A stretch of 64,000 bases of DNA from an uncultured Selenomonas sp. (GCA_934202005.1 CAKPXP010000001.1:310001-374000), one strand, 5' to 3'. Positions 53,885-62,368 are shown, counted from the stretch's first letter. Notes: generated by a model not told the origin, from the letters alone. A program made the numbers and translations.

Positions 53885-54649
53885 ATGATGAAGAATACAA
53901 TGCGTATGGCGGGAATTCTGGCAGCAGAGATGCTTTTTGCCACAGGGATGGCAGGTGCGGCGGCTCCCGTGAGCGCAGCAGATCATACGACTGCCGCACC
54001 TGGTGCAGCAGCGGCCGCAACGCAGCAGGCGCCCGCTGAGACGGCTGCATCTGCTGAGGCGGAGGCATCCAAGCAGGCGCTGCTGCAGGAAAAAGAGCAG
54101 GAAGTACCACAGGGAAAAGAGCAGATTGCACCACAAGGAGAAGAACAGGCTGCATCGCAGGAAAAAGAGCATGCCATCGACATCCAGATGGATTATTTCG
54201 AGGGGCGCTTTTTCAAGGAACGCAACATCGACCTCTACAACCTCCACGTCTTTTGGCAAAATCGCACGGTTCATCACATCAAGACCTACTACGGGCTGAC
54301 CGTCGAGCGCGCCGTCGGCTGCACGACGAAAGACGGCATCTACCGCGACTCCGAGGCCGTCGGCCTCGGCCCGGCCGTCCAGCTGCGCTGGGAGCGCCCG
54401 CTCGGCGGGAAATTCACAGGCAGCATCGACGGCACCGGCTCGCTGCTCCTCTACAATCACGCCCATCCCGCCGACGGACGCGCCTACGGCTTCCTCTGGC
54501 GCATCGGCTCGCGCCTCACATATCACTATACATCTCGCGATGCCGTCAGCCTCGCCTACATGTTCCATCACTCCTCGAACGGTATGAAGGACCATAACCC
54601 CGGCTACAACGGCGTCGGGTTCTCCCTGGGGTACGAGCATCGTTTCTGA
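53885..54649 (+). CDS. PagL-like lipid A deacylase (acyloxyacyl hydrolase family), outer membrane
   Basis: A 254-residue exported protein. The N-terminal 31 residues look like a signal peptide ending in APVSA-AD. A low-complexity Ala/Glu/Gln linker holds an 8-residue repeat. The barrel from about 97 ends in YMFHHSSNGMKDHNPGYNGV, matching the PagL active site (His-x-Ser, NPG.N) and a C-terminal aromatic RF, typical of outer-membrane barrels. PagL removes the 3-O acyl chain of lipid A. GGAAG lies 13 bases upstream, so ATG 53888 is equally possible. Confidence 0.72.
   Translation: MMKNTMRMAGILAAEMLFATGMAGAAAPVSAADHTTAAPGAAAAATQQAPAETAASAEAEASKQALLQEKEQEVPQGKEQIAPQGEEQAASQEKEHAIDIQMDYFEGRFFKERNIDLYNLHVFWQNRTVHHIKTYYGLTVERAVGCTTKDGIYRDSEAVGLGPAVQLRWERPLGGKFTGSIDGTGSLLLYNHAHPADGRAYGFLWRIGSRLTYHYTSRDAVSLAYMFHHSSNGMKDHNPGYNGVGFSLGYEHRF
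54086..54181 (+). repeat. 24-base tandem repeat (four units) inside the PagL-like gene
   Basis: Four in-frame 24-base units start at 54086, 54110, 54134 and 54158, encoding QEKEQEVP, QGKEQIAP, QGEEQAAS and QEKEHAID. They extend the linker between the signal peptide and the barrel. Copy number could vary between strains. Confidence 0.85.
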
Positions 54650-54739
54650 TGGCTGGCGATAGGCGTGGGTTTGACTTATGGATTTTGTACATCTATGCGT
54701 TCGCCTGCAAAAGCAGGCGGGGACAAGGGACTCGTCTTC

Positions 54740-54768
54740 TTGCGCACATAGCAGAAACGGTTTATAAT
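54740..54768 (+). promoter_or_regulatory. Promoter of the phoH-recO operon
   Basis: TTGCGC (54740-54745), 17 bases, TATAAT (54763-54768). Confidence 0.72.
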
Positions 54769-54817
54769 TCCATATAGTAGTTTCTTTCCTATATGTTGCG
54801 TGAAGGTGGTTTGTTTT

Positions 54818-55876
54818 TTGCGAGAGAAAGAGCCTGTGGAGAAGGTCATTTATTTTGAGGATCAGAAGGAAGCGTACAGTATGCTCGGGGGGCGGGATGA
54901 GTTCATCCGCGTCTTTCAGGAGAATTTCGACTGTCAGATGGTGAGCCGGGGGGACAGGCTCGAGATTCTCGGCGCGCCGGAGGAGACGGGGGCTGCCGCG
55001 CATGTGCTCGAGGAGCTCCAGTATCTCTATCGGCAGGGAACGCAGATCACGATGCATGAGGTACGCTATGGCATCCAGCTGGAGAAGCGGGGCAAGGGCG
55101 AGGCGCTGCACAAGCTCTTTAGCGACACCATCCTCGTGACGGCCAAGGGACGTCATGTGCGGCCGAAGACGCTCGGCCAGCGCGTCTATCTCGAGGCTAT
55201 TCGCAGGAACAGTATCACGTTTGGCATCGGGCCGGCGGGCACGGGCAAGACGTACCTCGCCGTCGTCATGGCGGTGGCGGCGCTGCGCACGAAGGAAGTC
55301 AACAAGATCATCCTCACGCGCCCGGCGGTCGAGGCCGGGGAGCGGCTTGGCTTCCTTCCCGGCGACCTGCAGGATAAGGTGGATCCGTATCTGCGCCCGC
55401 TCTACGATGCGCTGCAGGATATCCTCGGGCTCGATATGTACCAGAAATTCATGGCGCGCGGCATCATCGAGATTGCGCCGCTTGCTTATATGCGCGGACG
55501 TACGCTTGAGGATGCTTTCATCATCCTTGATGAGGCGCAGAATACGACGGATAAGCAGATGAAGATGTTCCTCACGCGCCTAGGCTTCGGCTCGCGTATG
55601 GTCGTCACGGGCGATCTCGGCCAGGTGGATCTGCCGCGCGGCGTGACGAGTGGTCTGCGGCAGGCGAGCGAGATCCTGGATGGCGTCGAGGGCATCGGCA
55701 TCGTGCGCCTCGCGCCGCTCGATGTGATCCGTCATGATGTCGTCACGCGCATTGTCAAGGCGTATGGCGCCTATGAGGAGCAGCAGAAAAAGCAGCGCGA
55801 GCAGCGTCAGGCGAGGCGGCGACGTCAGTATGGCGAGCGGGCGGAGGTTGCGGCAGAAAGCGAGGCGAAGGCATGA
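54818..55876 (+). CDS. phoH: PhoH-family ATPase (PhoH-like)
   Basis: A 352-residue P-loop protein with an N-terminal KH-like part (1-110) and the PhoH ATPase domain. [19 protein letters not shown] is Walker [21 protein letters not shown] the PhoH signature, and [11 protein letters not shown]alker B. It is thought to act in RNA metabolism with YbeY. GTG 54800 and GTG 54836 are other starts; GAAGGTGG lies 8 bases before TTG 54818. The end overlaps ybeY by 4 bases. Confidence 0.92.
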   Translation: MREKEPVEKVIYFEDQKEAYSMLGGRDEFIRVFQENFDCQMVSRGDRLEILGAPEETGAAAHVLEELQYLYRQGTQITMHEVRYGIQLEKRGKGEALHKLFSDTILVTAKGRHVRPKTLGQRVYLEAIRRNSITFGIGPAGTGKTYLAVVMAVAALRTKEVNKIILTRPAVEAGERLGFLPGDLQDKVDPYLRPLYDALQDILGLDMYQKFMARGIIEIAPLAYMRGRTLEDAFIILDEAQNTTDKQMKMFLTRLGFGSRMVVTGDLGQVDLPRGVTSGLRQASEILDGVEGIGIVRLAPLDVIRHDVVTRIVKAYGAYEEQQKKQREQRQARRRRQYGERAEVAAESEAKA

Positions 55877-56346
55877 AGGTCATCATCAGCAATTATCCGG
55901 AGGAGCTCAGCTTCCCGGCGGAGATCGAAGAAAATGTGCGGGCAGCTGCCGAGAAGGTCGGGGAACTCTACGGCGTCGAGAACGGCGAGGTCAGCGTGAC
56001 GCTCACGAACAACGACTACATCCACCAGCTCAACCGAAAGTATCGGCAGATCGACAGGCCGACGGATGTGCTGTCCTTTGCGCTCAACGAGAGCGAAGAG
56101 CCGGATATCGAGAACGGGCCGGATATCAACGTGCTCGGGGATATCATCCTCTCCGTCGAGCGCGCCGAGGAACAGGCGGCGGACTATGGGCACAGCCTGC
56201 GGCGGGAGATCGCCTTCCTGACCGTGCACGGCATGCTGCATCTCCTGGGCTACGATCATATGGAGGAGGCGGATCGCCTCGAGATGGAGAAGGAACAGCG
56301 CTACGTCATGGAGCAGCTGGGCATCTCAAGAAATGAAGGAGCGTGA
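55873..56346 (+). CDS. ybeY: Endoribonuclease YbeY
   Basis: A 157-residue zinc endoribonuclease for 16S rRNA 3' maturation and ribosome quality control. [19 protein letters not shown] and [14 protein letters not shown] carry the zinc histidines (HxxxHxxxxxH). It overlaps phoH, and the next gene (era) begins 4 bases after its stop, the classic order. Confidence 0.95.
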   Translation: MKVIISNYPEELSFPAEIEENVRAAAEKVGELYGVENGEVSVTLTNNDYIHQLNRKYRQIDRPTDVLSFALNESEEPDIENGPDINVLGDIILSVERAEEQAADYGHSLRREIAFLTVHGMLHLLGYDHMEEADRLEMEKEQRYVMEQLGISRNEGA

Positions 56347-56350
56347 TGCT

Positions 56351-57253
56351 ATGAAAGAGAAACAGCATAAATCGGGATTCATCGCCGTCATCGGTCGGCC
56401 GAACGTCGGCAAATCGACACTCATCAACAGCCTGATCGGGCAGAAGATCGCCATCATGAGCGACAAGCCGCAGACGACGCGCAATAGGATCCTCTGCATC
56501 CTCACTCGGCCGGAGGCGCAGATTGTCTTTCTCGATACGCCTGGTATCCACAAGCCGAAGCACAAGCTCGGCGAGTATATGGTCAAGGCCGCCGAGGGCA
56601 CGCTCAAGGAGGTCGACGCCATCTTCTTCGTCGTCGACGCTACGGAGAAAATGGGGCCGGGGGAATATTATATTCTCGAGCGCCTGCAGGCGACGGCAAA
56701 GCCGGTCATCCTCGTCGTCAACAAGCTCGACCTCATCGAGAAGGAGCAGGTGCTGCCCATCATTTCTCATTACACCGACAAGTATCCCTTTGTCGGTGTC
56801 GTGCCCATCTCGGCGAAAGAGGAGACGAACCTCGACGCGCTCATCGAGGAAGTGGAGAAATATCTGCCCGAGGGGCCGCAGTACTATCCGGAGGACATGG
56901 TCACGGATCAGCCGGAGCGGCTCATCGTCGCGGAGCTCGTGCGCGAGAAGGCGCTCCAGCTCACGCGCGACGAGGTCCCGCATGCCATCGCCGTCGACGT
57001 CGACGAGATGAAGGCGCGGGACAACGGCGACACCTACATCCGCGCGACCATCTATGTCGAGCGCGATTCGCAGAAGGGTATCCTCATCGGCGCGAAGGGC
57101 TCCATGCTCAAGGAGATCGGCAGGCTCGCGCGCGCGGACATCGAGATGCTCCTCGGCACGCGCGTCTTCCTCGACCTCTGGGTCAAGGTGAAAAAGGATT
57201 GGCGCGACCGCGACAGCGTCTTGAGAGGGTTTGGGTTCGGCAATGAACAATGA
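56351..57253 (+). CDS. era: GTPase Era
   Basis: A 300-residue GTPase for 16S rRNA processing. GRPNVGKSTLINSLIG, KPQTTRNRILCI, DTPGIHKP and NKLD are the G motifs; the KH domain has GILIGAKGSMLKEIGRLAR. ATG 56333 is in frame, but AAGGAG ends 9 bases before ATG 56351, which is chosen. It overlaps the next gene by 11 bases. Confidence 0.96.
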   Translation: MKEKQHKSGFIAVIGRPNVGKSTLINSLIGQKIAIMSDKPQTTRNRILCILTRPEAQIVFLDTPGIHKPKHKLGEYMVKAAEGTLKEVDAIFFVVDATEKMGPGEYYILERLQATAKPVILVVNKLDLIEKEQVLPIISHYTDKYPFVGVVPISAKEETNLDALIEEVEKYLPEGPQYYPEDMVTDQPERLIVAELVREKALQLTRDEVPHAIAVDVDEMKARDNGDTYIRATIYVERDSQKGILIGAKGSMLKEIGRLARADIEMLLGTRVFLDLWVKVKKDWRDRDSVLRGFGFGNEQ

Positions 57254-57998
57254 GAAACGCAGGGCATTGCGGCGGGTGATATCCCGCCGCTTCATCAATG
57301 GTCTGATTCTGCTCGTTCCCATCGCGATTACGCTTTTCGTCGTAGCGGAGACGCTGCAGTTCACGGAAGGCGTGCTGGGAAAGCACCTCCCGTTCTATTT
57401 TCCCGGCATGGGCATCATCACGCTCGTCCTGTTCATCTACTTTGTCGGCTGGCTATCTTCCTACTGGTTCATGCGGCGCTGTATCCGCCTGGGGGAGCAG
57501 TTGCTCGGGAAAATCCCTGTCGTGAAGTTCATCTACAACAGCGTCAAGCATCTCTCGACGGCCGTCTTCGAGTCGAACAGCATGTTCGACCGCGTCGTGC
57601 TCGTCCCCTTCCATCAGTCGAAAGCGCTCGGCTTCATCATGGCGGATGTGCCGCAGGCGCTCAAGGAGAAGCTCGGCGACGATTATGTCTGCGTCTTCGT
57701 CCCTTGGAGTCTCAACATGACCTCGGGAACGAATCTCTTCGTCAAGGAGAGCGATGTCATCTACCTCGATATCAGCAGCGAATCCGCACTGCAATATATG
57801 CTCACAGCTGGGGCCGTCATGCCGAAGAAGATCGGGCAGCCTCCTTTGTCGCAGCGGGATAATGGGGAGCAGATTTCTTTGGAGAATCACGGCGCGCAGG
57901 ATGAGAAAGAGAGCAATAAGCAGACCGCGCCGGAGCAGGAAGAGGGCGCGGCATTTGCGTCTGACACGCAGACAGGAAGAAAAGGGGAGCATCGCTGA
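57243..57998 (+). CDS. DUF502 family membrane protein
   Basis: A 251-residue protein with two N-terminal membrane helices (about 17-40 and 55-80) and a soluble domain. GKIPVVKFIYNSVKHLSTAV and VPFHQSKALGFIMADV are typical of DUF502, and NMTSGTNLFV of its end. The last 55 residues are hydrophilic and Glu/Gln-rich. The function is unknown. It lies in the era-recO operon, overlapping era and recO (TGATG at 57998), so it is co-translated with both. Confidence 0.85.
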   Translation: MNNEKRRALRRVISRRFINGLILLVPIAITLFVVAETLQFTEGVLGKHLPFYFPGMGIITLVLFIYFVGWLSSYWFMRRCIRLGEQLLGKIPVVKFIYNSVKHLSTAVFESNSMFDRVVLVPFHQSKALGFIMADVPQALKEKLGDDYVCVFVPWSLNMTSGTNLFVKESDVIYLDISSESALQYMLTAGAVMPKKIGQPPLSQRDNGEQISLENHGAQDEKESNKQTAPEQEEGAAFASDTQTGRKGEHR

Positions 57999-58729
57999 TG
58001 GCGCGCTACACGGCATCTGCACTGGTTCTCGGTGTGCACAACTGGGGCGATGCGGATAAGATCGTCACGCTCTTCACACGGGAGCGCGGCCTCATCCGGG
58101 CCGCGGCCTTCGGCGCGCGCCGCCCGAAAAGTCCGCTTGCAGCGGGACTGCAGATGTTCAACGAGATCGAGGCGGAGCTCACGGAAGGGCAGCGGCTTGA
58201 TACGGTGCGGATGGCCTCACTGCTCCATCATCCGAAGAAGCTCAGCGAGGATCTCGCGGCGATGTCCTACGGCTCGTTCGTCGCGGAGCTCGTGCGCGAG
58301 TTCCTGCCGGAGAAACAGCCGGAGCCCGCGATCTACACACTGCTCGGCAAGGTGTTCGCGGCGTTCGAGACGCGCAACGCACGCATTGTCGCGCTCATGG
58401 CCGCGTATCAGCTCATGGAGCATACGGGGCTGCAGCTCTCCTATGAGCGCTGCGCACATTGCGGGAAATTACTGGAGGGGGACGCCTTTTTCAGCGAACA
58501 GGCGGGCGGCGCGCTCTGCGCGGAGGATAGGGCCGCGGATGCCGTGCCTTATCCGGCGCCTTTGCGGGAGTTCCTTGCGCGCATCTTTGCCTATGACTGG
58601 CGACCAGATGCGTCGTCCACGGTCACGCGGGATAATCTCCTCGCGGCGGAACAGATGCTCATCGGCTACTTGCAGCGGCTCTTAGGGCATCCACTCAAAT
58701 CACTCGTTTTCATCCATCAGCTGGGGTGA
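57998..58729 (+). CDS. recO: DNA repair protein RecO
   Basis: A 243-residue recombination mediator helping RecA load onto SSB-coated DNA. An OB fold (1-80: YTASALVLGVHNWGDADKIVTLFT) is followed by a helical domain with the zinc cysteines CAHC and C..., in CAHCGKLLEGDAFFS and GALCAED. The C-terminal LLGHPLKSLVFIHQL is typical. It follows DUF502 with overlapping codons. Confidence 0.94.
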   Translation: MARYTASALVLGVHNWGDADKIVTLFTRERGLIRAAAFGARRPKSPLAAGLQMFNEIEAELTEGQRLDTVRMASLLHHPKKLSEDLAAMSYGSFVAELVREFLPEKQPEPAIYTLLGKVFAAFETRNARIVALMAAYQLMEHTGLQLSYERCAHCGKLLEGDAFFSEQAGGALCAEDRAADAVPYPAPLREFLARIFAYDWRPDASSTVTRDNLLAAEQMLIGYLQRLLGHPLKSLVFIHQLG

Positions 58730-58791
58730 TGGCGCTGTGACAGTTGGCGGAACCTGTCTTAGAGATTTGCGAATAGAGAGGTTACACCACC

Positions 58792-59022
58792 ATGAAGAGA
58801 AATTTCATACTGGACATACTGCTCGTAGTGAGCACCTTACTCTGTGCTGTAACAGGCATCGTATTGGATTTTCATCTCTTTTCCGGCGGCCGCAGCGTCA
58901 AGATGCTTTTGTTTACGATTCATAAGTGGAGCGGGTACGGCATGGCCATTCTTGCGGTTCTGCATTTTGCTTGGCATTGGAACTGGCTGCGGTATGCGGC
59001 GAGGACTTTGCGGAAACGTTGA
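58792..59022 (+). CDS. Small DUF4405-like membrane protein
   Basis: A 76-residue protein with two membrane helices. FLDILLVVSTLLCAVTGIVLDFHLF-like first helix (start ILDILLVVSTLLC) and FTIHKWSGYGMAILAVLHFAWHWNW second helix hold several histidines in positions that could bind heme, as in DUF4405/cytochrome b561-like proteins. The function is unknown. It starts 62 bases after recO and may be read through from it. The match rests on the pattern of His-bearing helices. Confidence 0.7.
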   Translation: MKRNFILDILLVVSTLLCAVTGIVLDFHLFSGGRSVKMLLFTIHKWSGYGMAILAVLHFAWHWNWLRYAARTLRKR

Positions 59023-59130
59023 GGATCGGGGTGCGTTGTTTGTCGGTATGGAGGCCGTTTGTAGATGGTGATAGACGGCGTTCCTGCTGCGCTCGTGCGG
59101 GCGATGGATAGCGAGAGGGAGAGAAAAACT

Positions 59131-59421
59131 ATGATTAGATGCGCACATTGCGGCAAGTCTCTGGATGAGAAGGAAGCGCTCCGCCACAAAAAGAAGGACG
59201 GCGGGGAGGAGATCATCTGCCGGGACTGTTTCAAGGAAATCACGGGCATTGATTATCAGACGTTTGCTTATCGGCGGGAAAATGCGAAGCAGACCATCTT
59301 TGCCGTCGTGTTTTGTCTCGCGGCGACGGTCTATGCGTTTGTCGAGAAGGGTGCGCTCTGGGGCGCGCTCGGTCTGGTGCTGACGGTGCTTGTGTATCTC
59401 TTCGCAAGCAAGGCGCGTTGA
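59131..59421 (+). CDS. Small zinc-ribbon protein with two membrane helices
   Basis: A 96-residue protein. CAHCGKSLDEKEA and CRDC (CxxC pairs at 4-7 and about 35-38) form a zinc ribbon. FAVVFCLAATVYAFV and ALGLVLTVLVYLFA are two membrane helices. The frame is open from 59065, but GAGAGGGAGAG lies 8 bases before ATG 59131. I do not recognise the family. A long terminator follows. A signalling or envelope role is possible but not shown. Confidence 0.7.
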   Translation: MIRCAHCGKSLDEKEALRHKKKDGGEEIICRDCFKEITGIDYQTFAYRRENAKQTIFAVVFCLAATVYAFVEKGALWGALGLVLTVLVYLFASKAR

Positions 59422-59487
59422 TGGCCGACAAAATATACGAATATAACAGATAACGAACGAGTCGCTGATTCATACGGCACTTCCTAA

Positions 59488-59536
59488 AAGACGAGCCGTC
59501 GCTTTCCCTTGGAGGAGAGCGGCGGCTCGTCTTTAT
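59488..59536 (+). terminator. Terminator of the phoH-recO region
   Basis: AAGACGAGCCGTCGCT (59488-59503) pairs with AGCGGCGGCTCGTCTT (59518-59533) over 16 positions with one G-T pair, then TAT. Confidence 0.88.
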
Positions 59537-59539
59537 CTT

Positions 59540-59711
59540 CTTTACTGTGAGGACGATGCAAAATGTCCACGAAGCGGACGTTTGTGCGTTGAGTTTACTA
59601 CGTAAATCCCCAAGAACGCAAGCCGCAGGCGCAGCGCGATTGGTTGGATTTACTGCAAGGGCGGGCGCACAATGTCCACAAAGTGGACGTTTGTGCGTTG
59701 AGTTTGTTATG
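59540..59711 (+). repeat. Dispersed two-hairpin repeat, copy C (composite, H1-H2-H1)
   Basis: H1 appears twice: GTCCAC-GAA-GCGGAC (59565-59579) and CGCACAAT-GTCCAC-AAA-GTGGAC (59666-59697). H2 (TAAATCC/GGATTTA, 59603-59652) lies between. The right part is nearly the reverse complement of copy A; the left part matches copy B. It fills the gap between two convergent terminators. Apparent short frames here are artefacts of the repeat. Confidence 0.85.
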
Positions 59712-59715
59712 GAGA

Positions 59716-59749
59716 GAAAACGAGGGTAGTGCGCCGTACACTGCCCTCG
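59716..59749 (-). terminator. Terminator after the carboxyltransferase gene
   Basis: On the minus strand CGAGGGCAGTG (59749-59739) pairs with CACTACCCTCG (59731-59721) and is followed by TTTTCT. Confidence 0.82.
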
Positions 59750-59772
59750 CTGTGTTTCTTATATGGGAACTT

Positions 59773-61155
59773 TTAACGGCGATATGCCGTGATGGACTGA
59801 TAATGCTTCTTGAAGAACTCCTCTGCGACCTGCGGGAAGAGCGCGTAGGAGAGCACGTCCTCATCCGTCGGGTTCAGGAAGCCCTTGCCGATGAGCTCCG
59901 CCTTGAACTGATCGAACGTCTCTGCCTTTGCATCCTCGATGGAGCAATCCTCGATGATATCCTCCTCCGCGATGTGGAGCGTCTTCGTGAGGAAGTCGTG
60001 ATCCACAGGCACCGGCGTGCGGCCGAACTTGCCGCGTGCGAGATCCTTGAATTCGTTCGGCACCATCTTGTAGCGCTCGCCGCTCATGACGTTGAACGTT
60101 GCCATCGTGCCAACAATCTGAGAGGACGGCGTGACGAGCGGCGGATAGCCGATATCCTTGCGGACGCGCGGCATCTCGTCGAGCAGATCCTGATACTTGT
60201 CCTCCATGCCGGCTTCCTTGAGCTGGTTCGCGAGGTTCGAGAGCATGCCGCCCGGAATCTGGAAGTCGAGGACGTTCGGATTGATATCGAAATAGCCTTT
60301 GAGATTGAACTCTTTGATGAGGCGTTTCTTCACCTCGAGGAAGTGCTTGGAGATCGGCGTGAGCTGCTGCACGTCGATGCCCGTGTCGTGCTCCGTGCCC
60401 TCGAGCATGCGGATCATCGTCTCCGTGCAGGGCTGGGACGTATCGGAAGAGAACGGCGCGAGGGCACAGTCGATGACGTCGACGCCGGCCTCGACGGCCT
60501 TGAGGTACGTCGCATGGCCGAAGCCGGAAGTGCAGTGTGTATGGAGCTCCACAGGGATGTCGAGCTCGCTCTTGAGCTTCTTGACGAGATCCTCCGCGAC
60601 GTACGGCTTCAGCAGGCCGGACATATCCTTGATGCAGATGGAGTGGCAGCCCATTTTCTGCAGCTCGGCCGCGAGCTTGACGAAGGTGTCATTGGTATGC
60701 ACCGGGCTGATGGTATAGACGAGGCAGCCCTGAACCTCCGGTTTCTCCGGGCAGTTCAGCGCCGCATTGATAGCGACCTTGAGATTGCGGACATCGTTGA
60801 GCGCATCGAAGATGCGGAAGACACCGATGCCGTGCTGGGATGCCTTCTGGACGAATTTCTCGACGACATCATTGGAGTAATGATTGTAGCCGAGGAGGTT
60901 CTGGCCGCGCAGGAGCATCTGGATCGGCGTCTTGAGTTTCGACTTCAGCGTATCGAGACGCTCCCACGGGTCCTCATCGAGGAAGCGCAGGCAGGTATCG
61001 AAGGTGGCACCGCCCCATGCCTCGAGAGCCTTGTAGCCGACCTGGTCAAGCGCAGCGAGCTGCGGCAGCATATCAGAGAGGTGCATGCGCGTCGCACAGA
61101 GCGACTGGTGGCCATCGCGCAAGACGGTTTCCATGATTTTCACAGGTTTTGCCAT
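59773..61155 (-). CDS. Pyruvate/oxaloacetate carboxyltransferase subunit (OadA/PycB-type) without biotin domain
   Basis: A 460-residue DRE-TIM carboxyltransferase. ETVLRDGHQSLCATRM holds the first metal/substrate residues; CIKDMSGLLKPYVA the carbamylated lysine region; HTHCTSGFGHATYLKAVEAG the HxH zinc site. The second part (about 300-450) is the conserved PYC/OadA C-terminal domain. There is no biotinyl domain, so a separate carrier must be used. It transfers CO2 between carboxybiotin and pyruvate/oxaloacetate. ATG 61155 has GGAG 9 bases upstream; the 5-codon extension to 61170 is not needed. Confidence 0.9.
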   Translation of the reverse strand: MAKPVKIMETVLRDGHQSLCATRMHLSDMLPQLAALDQVGYKALEAWGGATFDTCLRFLDEDPWERLDTLKSKLKTPIQMLLRGQNLLGYNHYSNDVVEKFVQKASQHGIGVFRIFDALNDVRNLKVAINAALNCPEKPEVQGCLVYTISPVHTNDTFVKLAAELQKMGCHSICIKDMSGLLKPYVAEDLVKKLKSELDIPVELHTHCTSGFGHATYLKAVEAGVDVIDCALAPFSSDTSQPCTETMIRMLEGTEHDTGIDVQQLTPISKHFLEVKKRLIKEFNLKGYFDINPNVLDFQIPGGMLSNLANQLKEAGMEDKYQDLLDEMPRVRKDIGYPPLVTPSSQIVGTMATFNVMSGERYKMVPNEFKDLARGKFGRTPVPVDHDFLTKTLHIAEEDIIEDCSIEDAKAETFDQFKAELIGKGFLNPTDEDVLSYALFPQVAEEFFKKHYQSITAYRR

Positions 61156-61290
61156 AATAAAACACTCCAATGCTTTAATAATCCTAGATTATCCCTTGTG
61201 GCACAAAAGAGGACGAACGCAAAGCTCTGAACAAGACGTGTCGTATTGTTTCTTTTTTGCGTCCGGGCCAGTCCAATTTCGCAGCACACC

Positions 61291-61308
61291 TTTAGTATAG
61301 GTACTAAA
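61291..61308 (-). promoter_or_regulatory. Palindromic operator candidate at the carboxyltransferase promoter
   Basis: TTTAGTA-TAGG-TACTAAA is a perfect inverted repeat overlapping the -10 box and spacer. Read on the minus strand it is TTAGTACCTATACTAA, one base shorter than the FapR consensus TTAGTACCTDDTACTAA. Confidence 0.55.
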
Positions 61309-61322
61309 TTGGGATGTGTCAA
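61294..61322 (-). promoter_or_regulatory. Promoter of the carboxyltransferase gene
   Basis: On the minus strand TTGACA (61322-61317), 17 bases, TATACT (61299-61294). The leader is about 130 bases. Confidence 0.88.
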
Positions 61323-61392
61323 TCAAAAAATTCCCCCTCGATTGTAAAAAACGATATGGAAAAAGAGCAAATAAGTTAATATCTTCACTTTG

Positions 61393-61421
61393 TAGACAAA
61401 TCGGAGGAAATTTTATACAAT
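61393..61421 (+). promoter_or_regulatory. Possible promoter of etfB
   Basis: TAGACA (61393-61398), 17 bases, TACAAT (61416-61421), in an AT-rich stretch (about 61315-61480) of an otherwise GC-rich window. TTTGTAGACAAA (about 61389-61400) is a near-perfect inverted repeat over the -35. No gene is seen in 61323-61558. Confidence 0.45.
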
Positions 61422-61558
61422 ATGAATCAGGAAAAAACATACTGCAACAAGCAGAGAAACGAAAGTCAACAATAAAAGTGATGTGGGCAAAGGAAGGCTC
61501 GCCGCAGCACGGCACCGCGGAATCTTTTCCTGATGTCACAAAGTAGGAGGGGCGATTT

Positions 61559-62350
61559 ATGGAAATTCTTGTTTGCATCAAACAGGTACCTGGTTCGAAC
61601 AAGGTTGAGGTCGATCCGGTGACGGGCGTGCTGAAGCGCGATGGCGCGGACAGCAAGATGAATCCTTACGATCTTTATGCGCTCGAGGTCGGCATGGAGC
61701 TCAAGGAGCAGTACGGCGGCCGGGTGACGGTGCTGACGATGGGGCCGCCGCAGGCGAAGGCGGTGCTCTACGAGGCGTTCTCGATGGGTGCTGACGAGGG
61801 TGCGCTCGTCACGGACCGGAAGTTCGGCGGAGCGGACGTGCTCGCGACGAGCTACACGCTCTCGCAGGGCATCCGCCGTCTGGGCAAGTTCGACCTCATC
61901 CTCTGCGGCCTGCAGACGACGGACGGCGATACGGCACAGGTCGGCCCGGAGGTATCCGAGATGCTTGGGATTCCCTGTGTCTGCAACGTGAACGCCATCG
62001 GCGCGGTCAAGGCGGGCGGCATCACTGTGACGATGGAGATGTCGGAGGACATCGAGGAGCTCGATGTCTCGTTCCCCTGCCTGCTGACCGTGCAGAAGGA
62101 CATCATGCAGCCGCGGCTTCCTTCCTATAAACTCAAGCAGGCGACGAAGGATCGTAAGATCACCGTCTATACCTTCCAGGATATGGAGGATCAGGACGAG
62201 CACCATTACGGACTGAACGGCTCGGCAACGCAGGTGCAGCGCATTTTCCCGCCGACGTCTGACAAGGAGCAGAGGACGATCGAAGGGACGAGTGCAGAGG
62301 CGGCACAGCAGGTGCTGGATCTTTTGAAGCAGAAGAAATTCATCGCGTGA
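61559..62350 (+). CDS. etfB: Electron transfer flavoprotein beta subunit
   Basis: A 263-residue EtfB. ILVCIKQVPGSNKVEVDP opens the family; LTMGPPQAKAVLYEAFSMGADEGALVTD and DLILCGLQTTDGDTAQVGPEV are the nucleotide-binding parts, where bifurcating Etfs bind a second FAD. AGGAGG lies 8 bases before ATG 61559. It is followed 18 bases on by etfA. Confidence 0.94.
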   Translation: MEILVCIKQVPGSNKVEVDPVTGVLKRDGADSKMNPYDLYALEVGMELKEQYGGRVTVLTMGPPQAKAVLYEAFSMGADEGALVTDRKFGGADVLATSYTLSQGIRRLGKFDLILCGLQTTDGDTAQVGPEVSEMLGIPCVCNVNAIGAVKAGGITVTMEMSEDIEELDVSFPCLLTVQKDIMQPRLPSYKLKQATKDRKITVYTFQDMEDQDEHHYGLNGSATQVQRIFPPTSDKEQRTIEGTSAEAAQQVLDLLKQKKFIA

Positions 62351-62368
62351 GAGCAGGGGGGAAGAACG

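Noticed and set aside
59547..59729. Short frame within the repeat at 59.5 kb encoding HEADVCALSL-like peptides
   Set aside because: The same peptide pieces arise at the other repeat copies because the palindromic repeat itself is copied; no ribosome binding site and no conserved protein.
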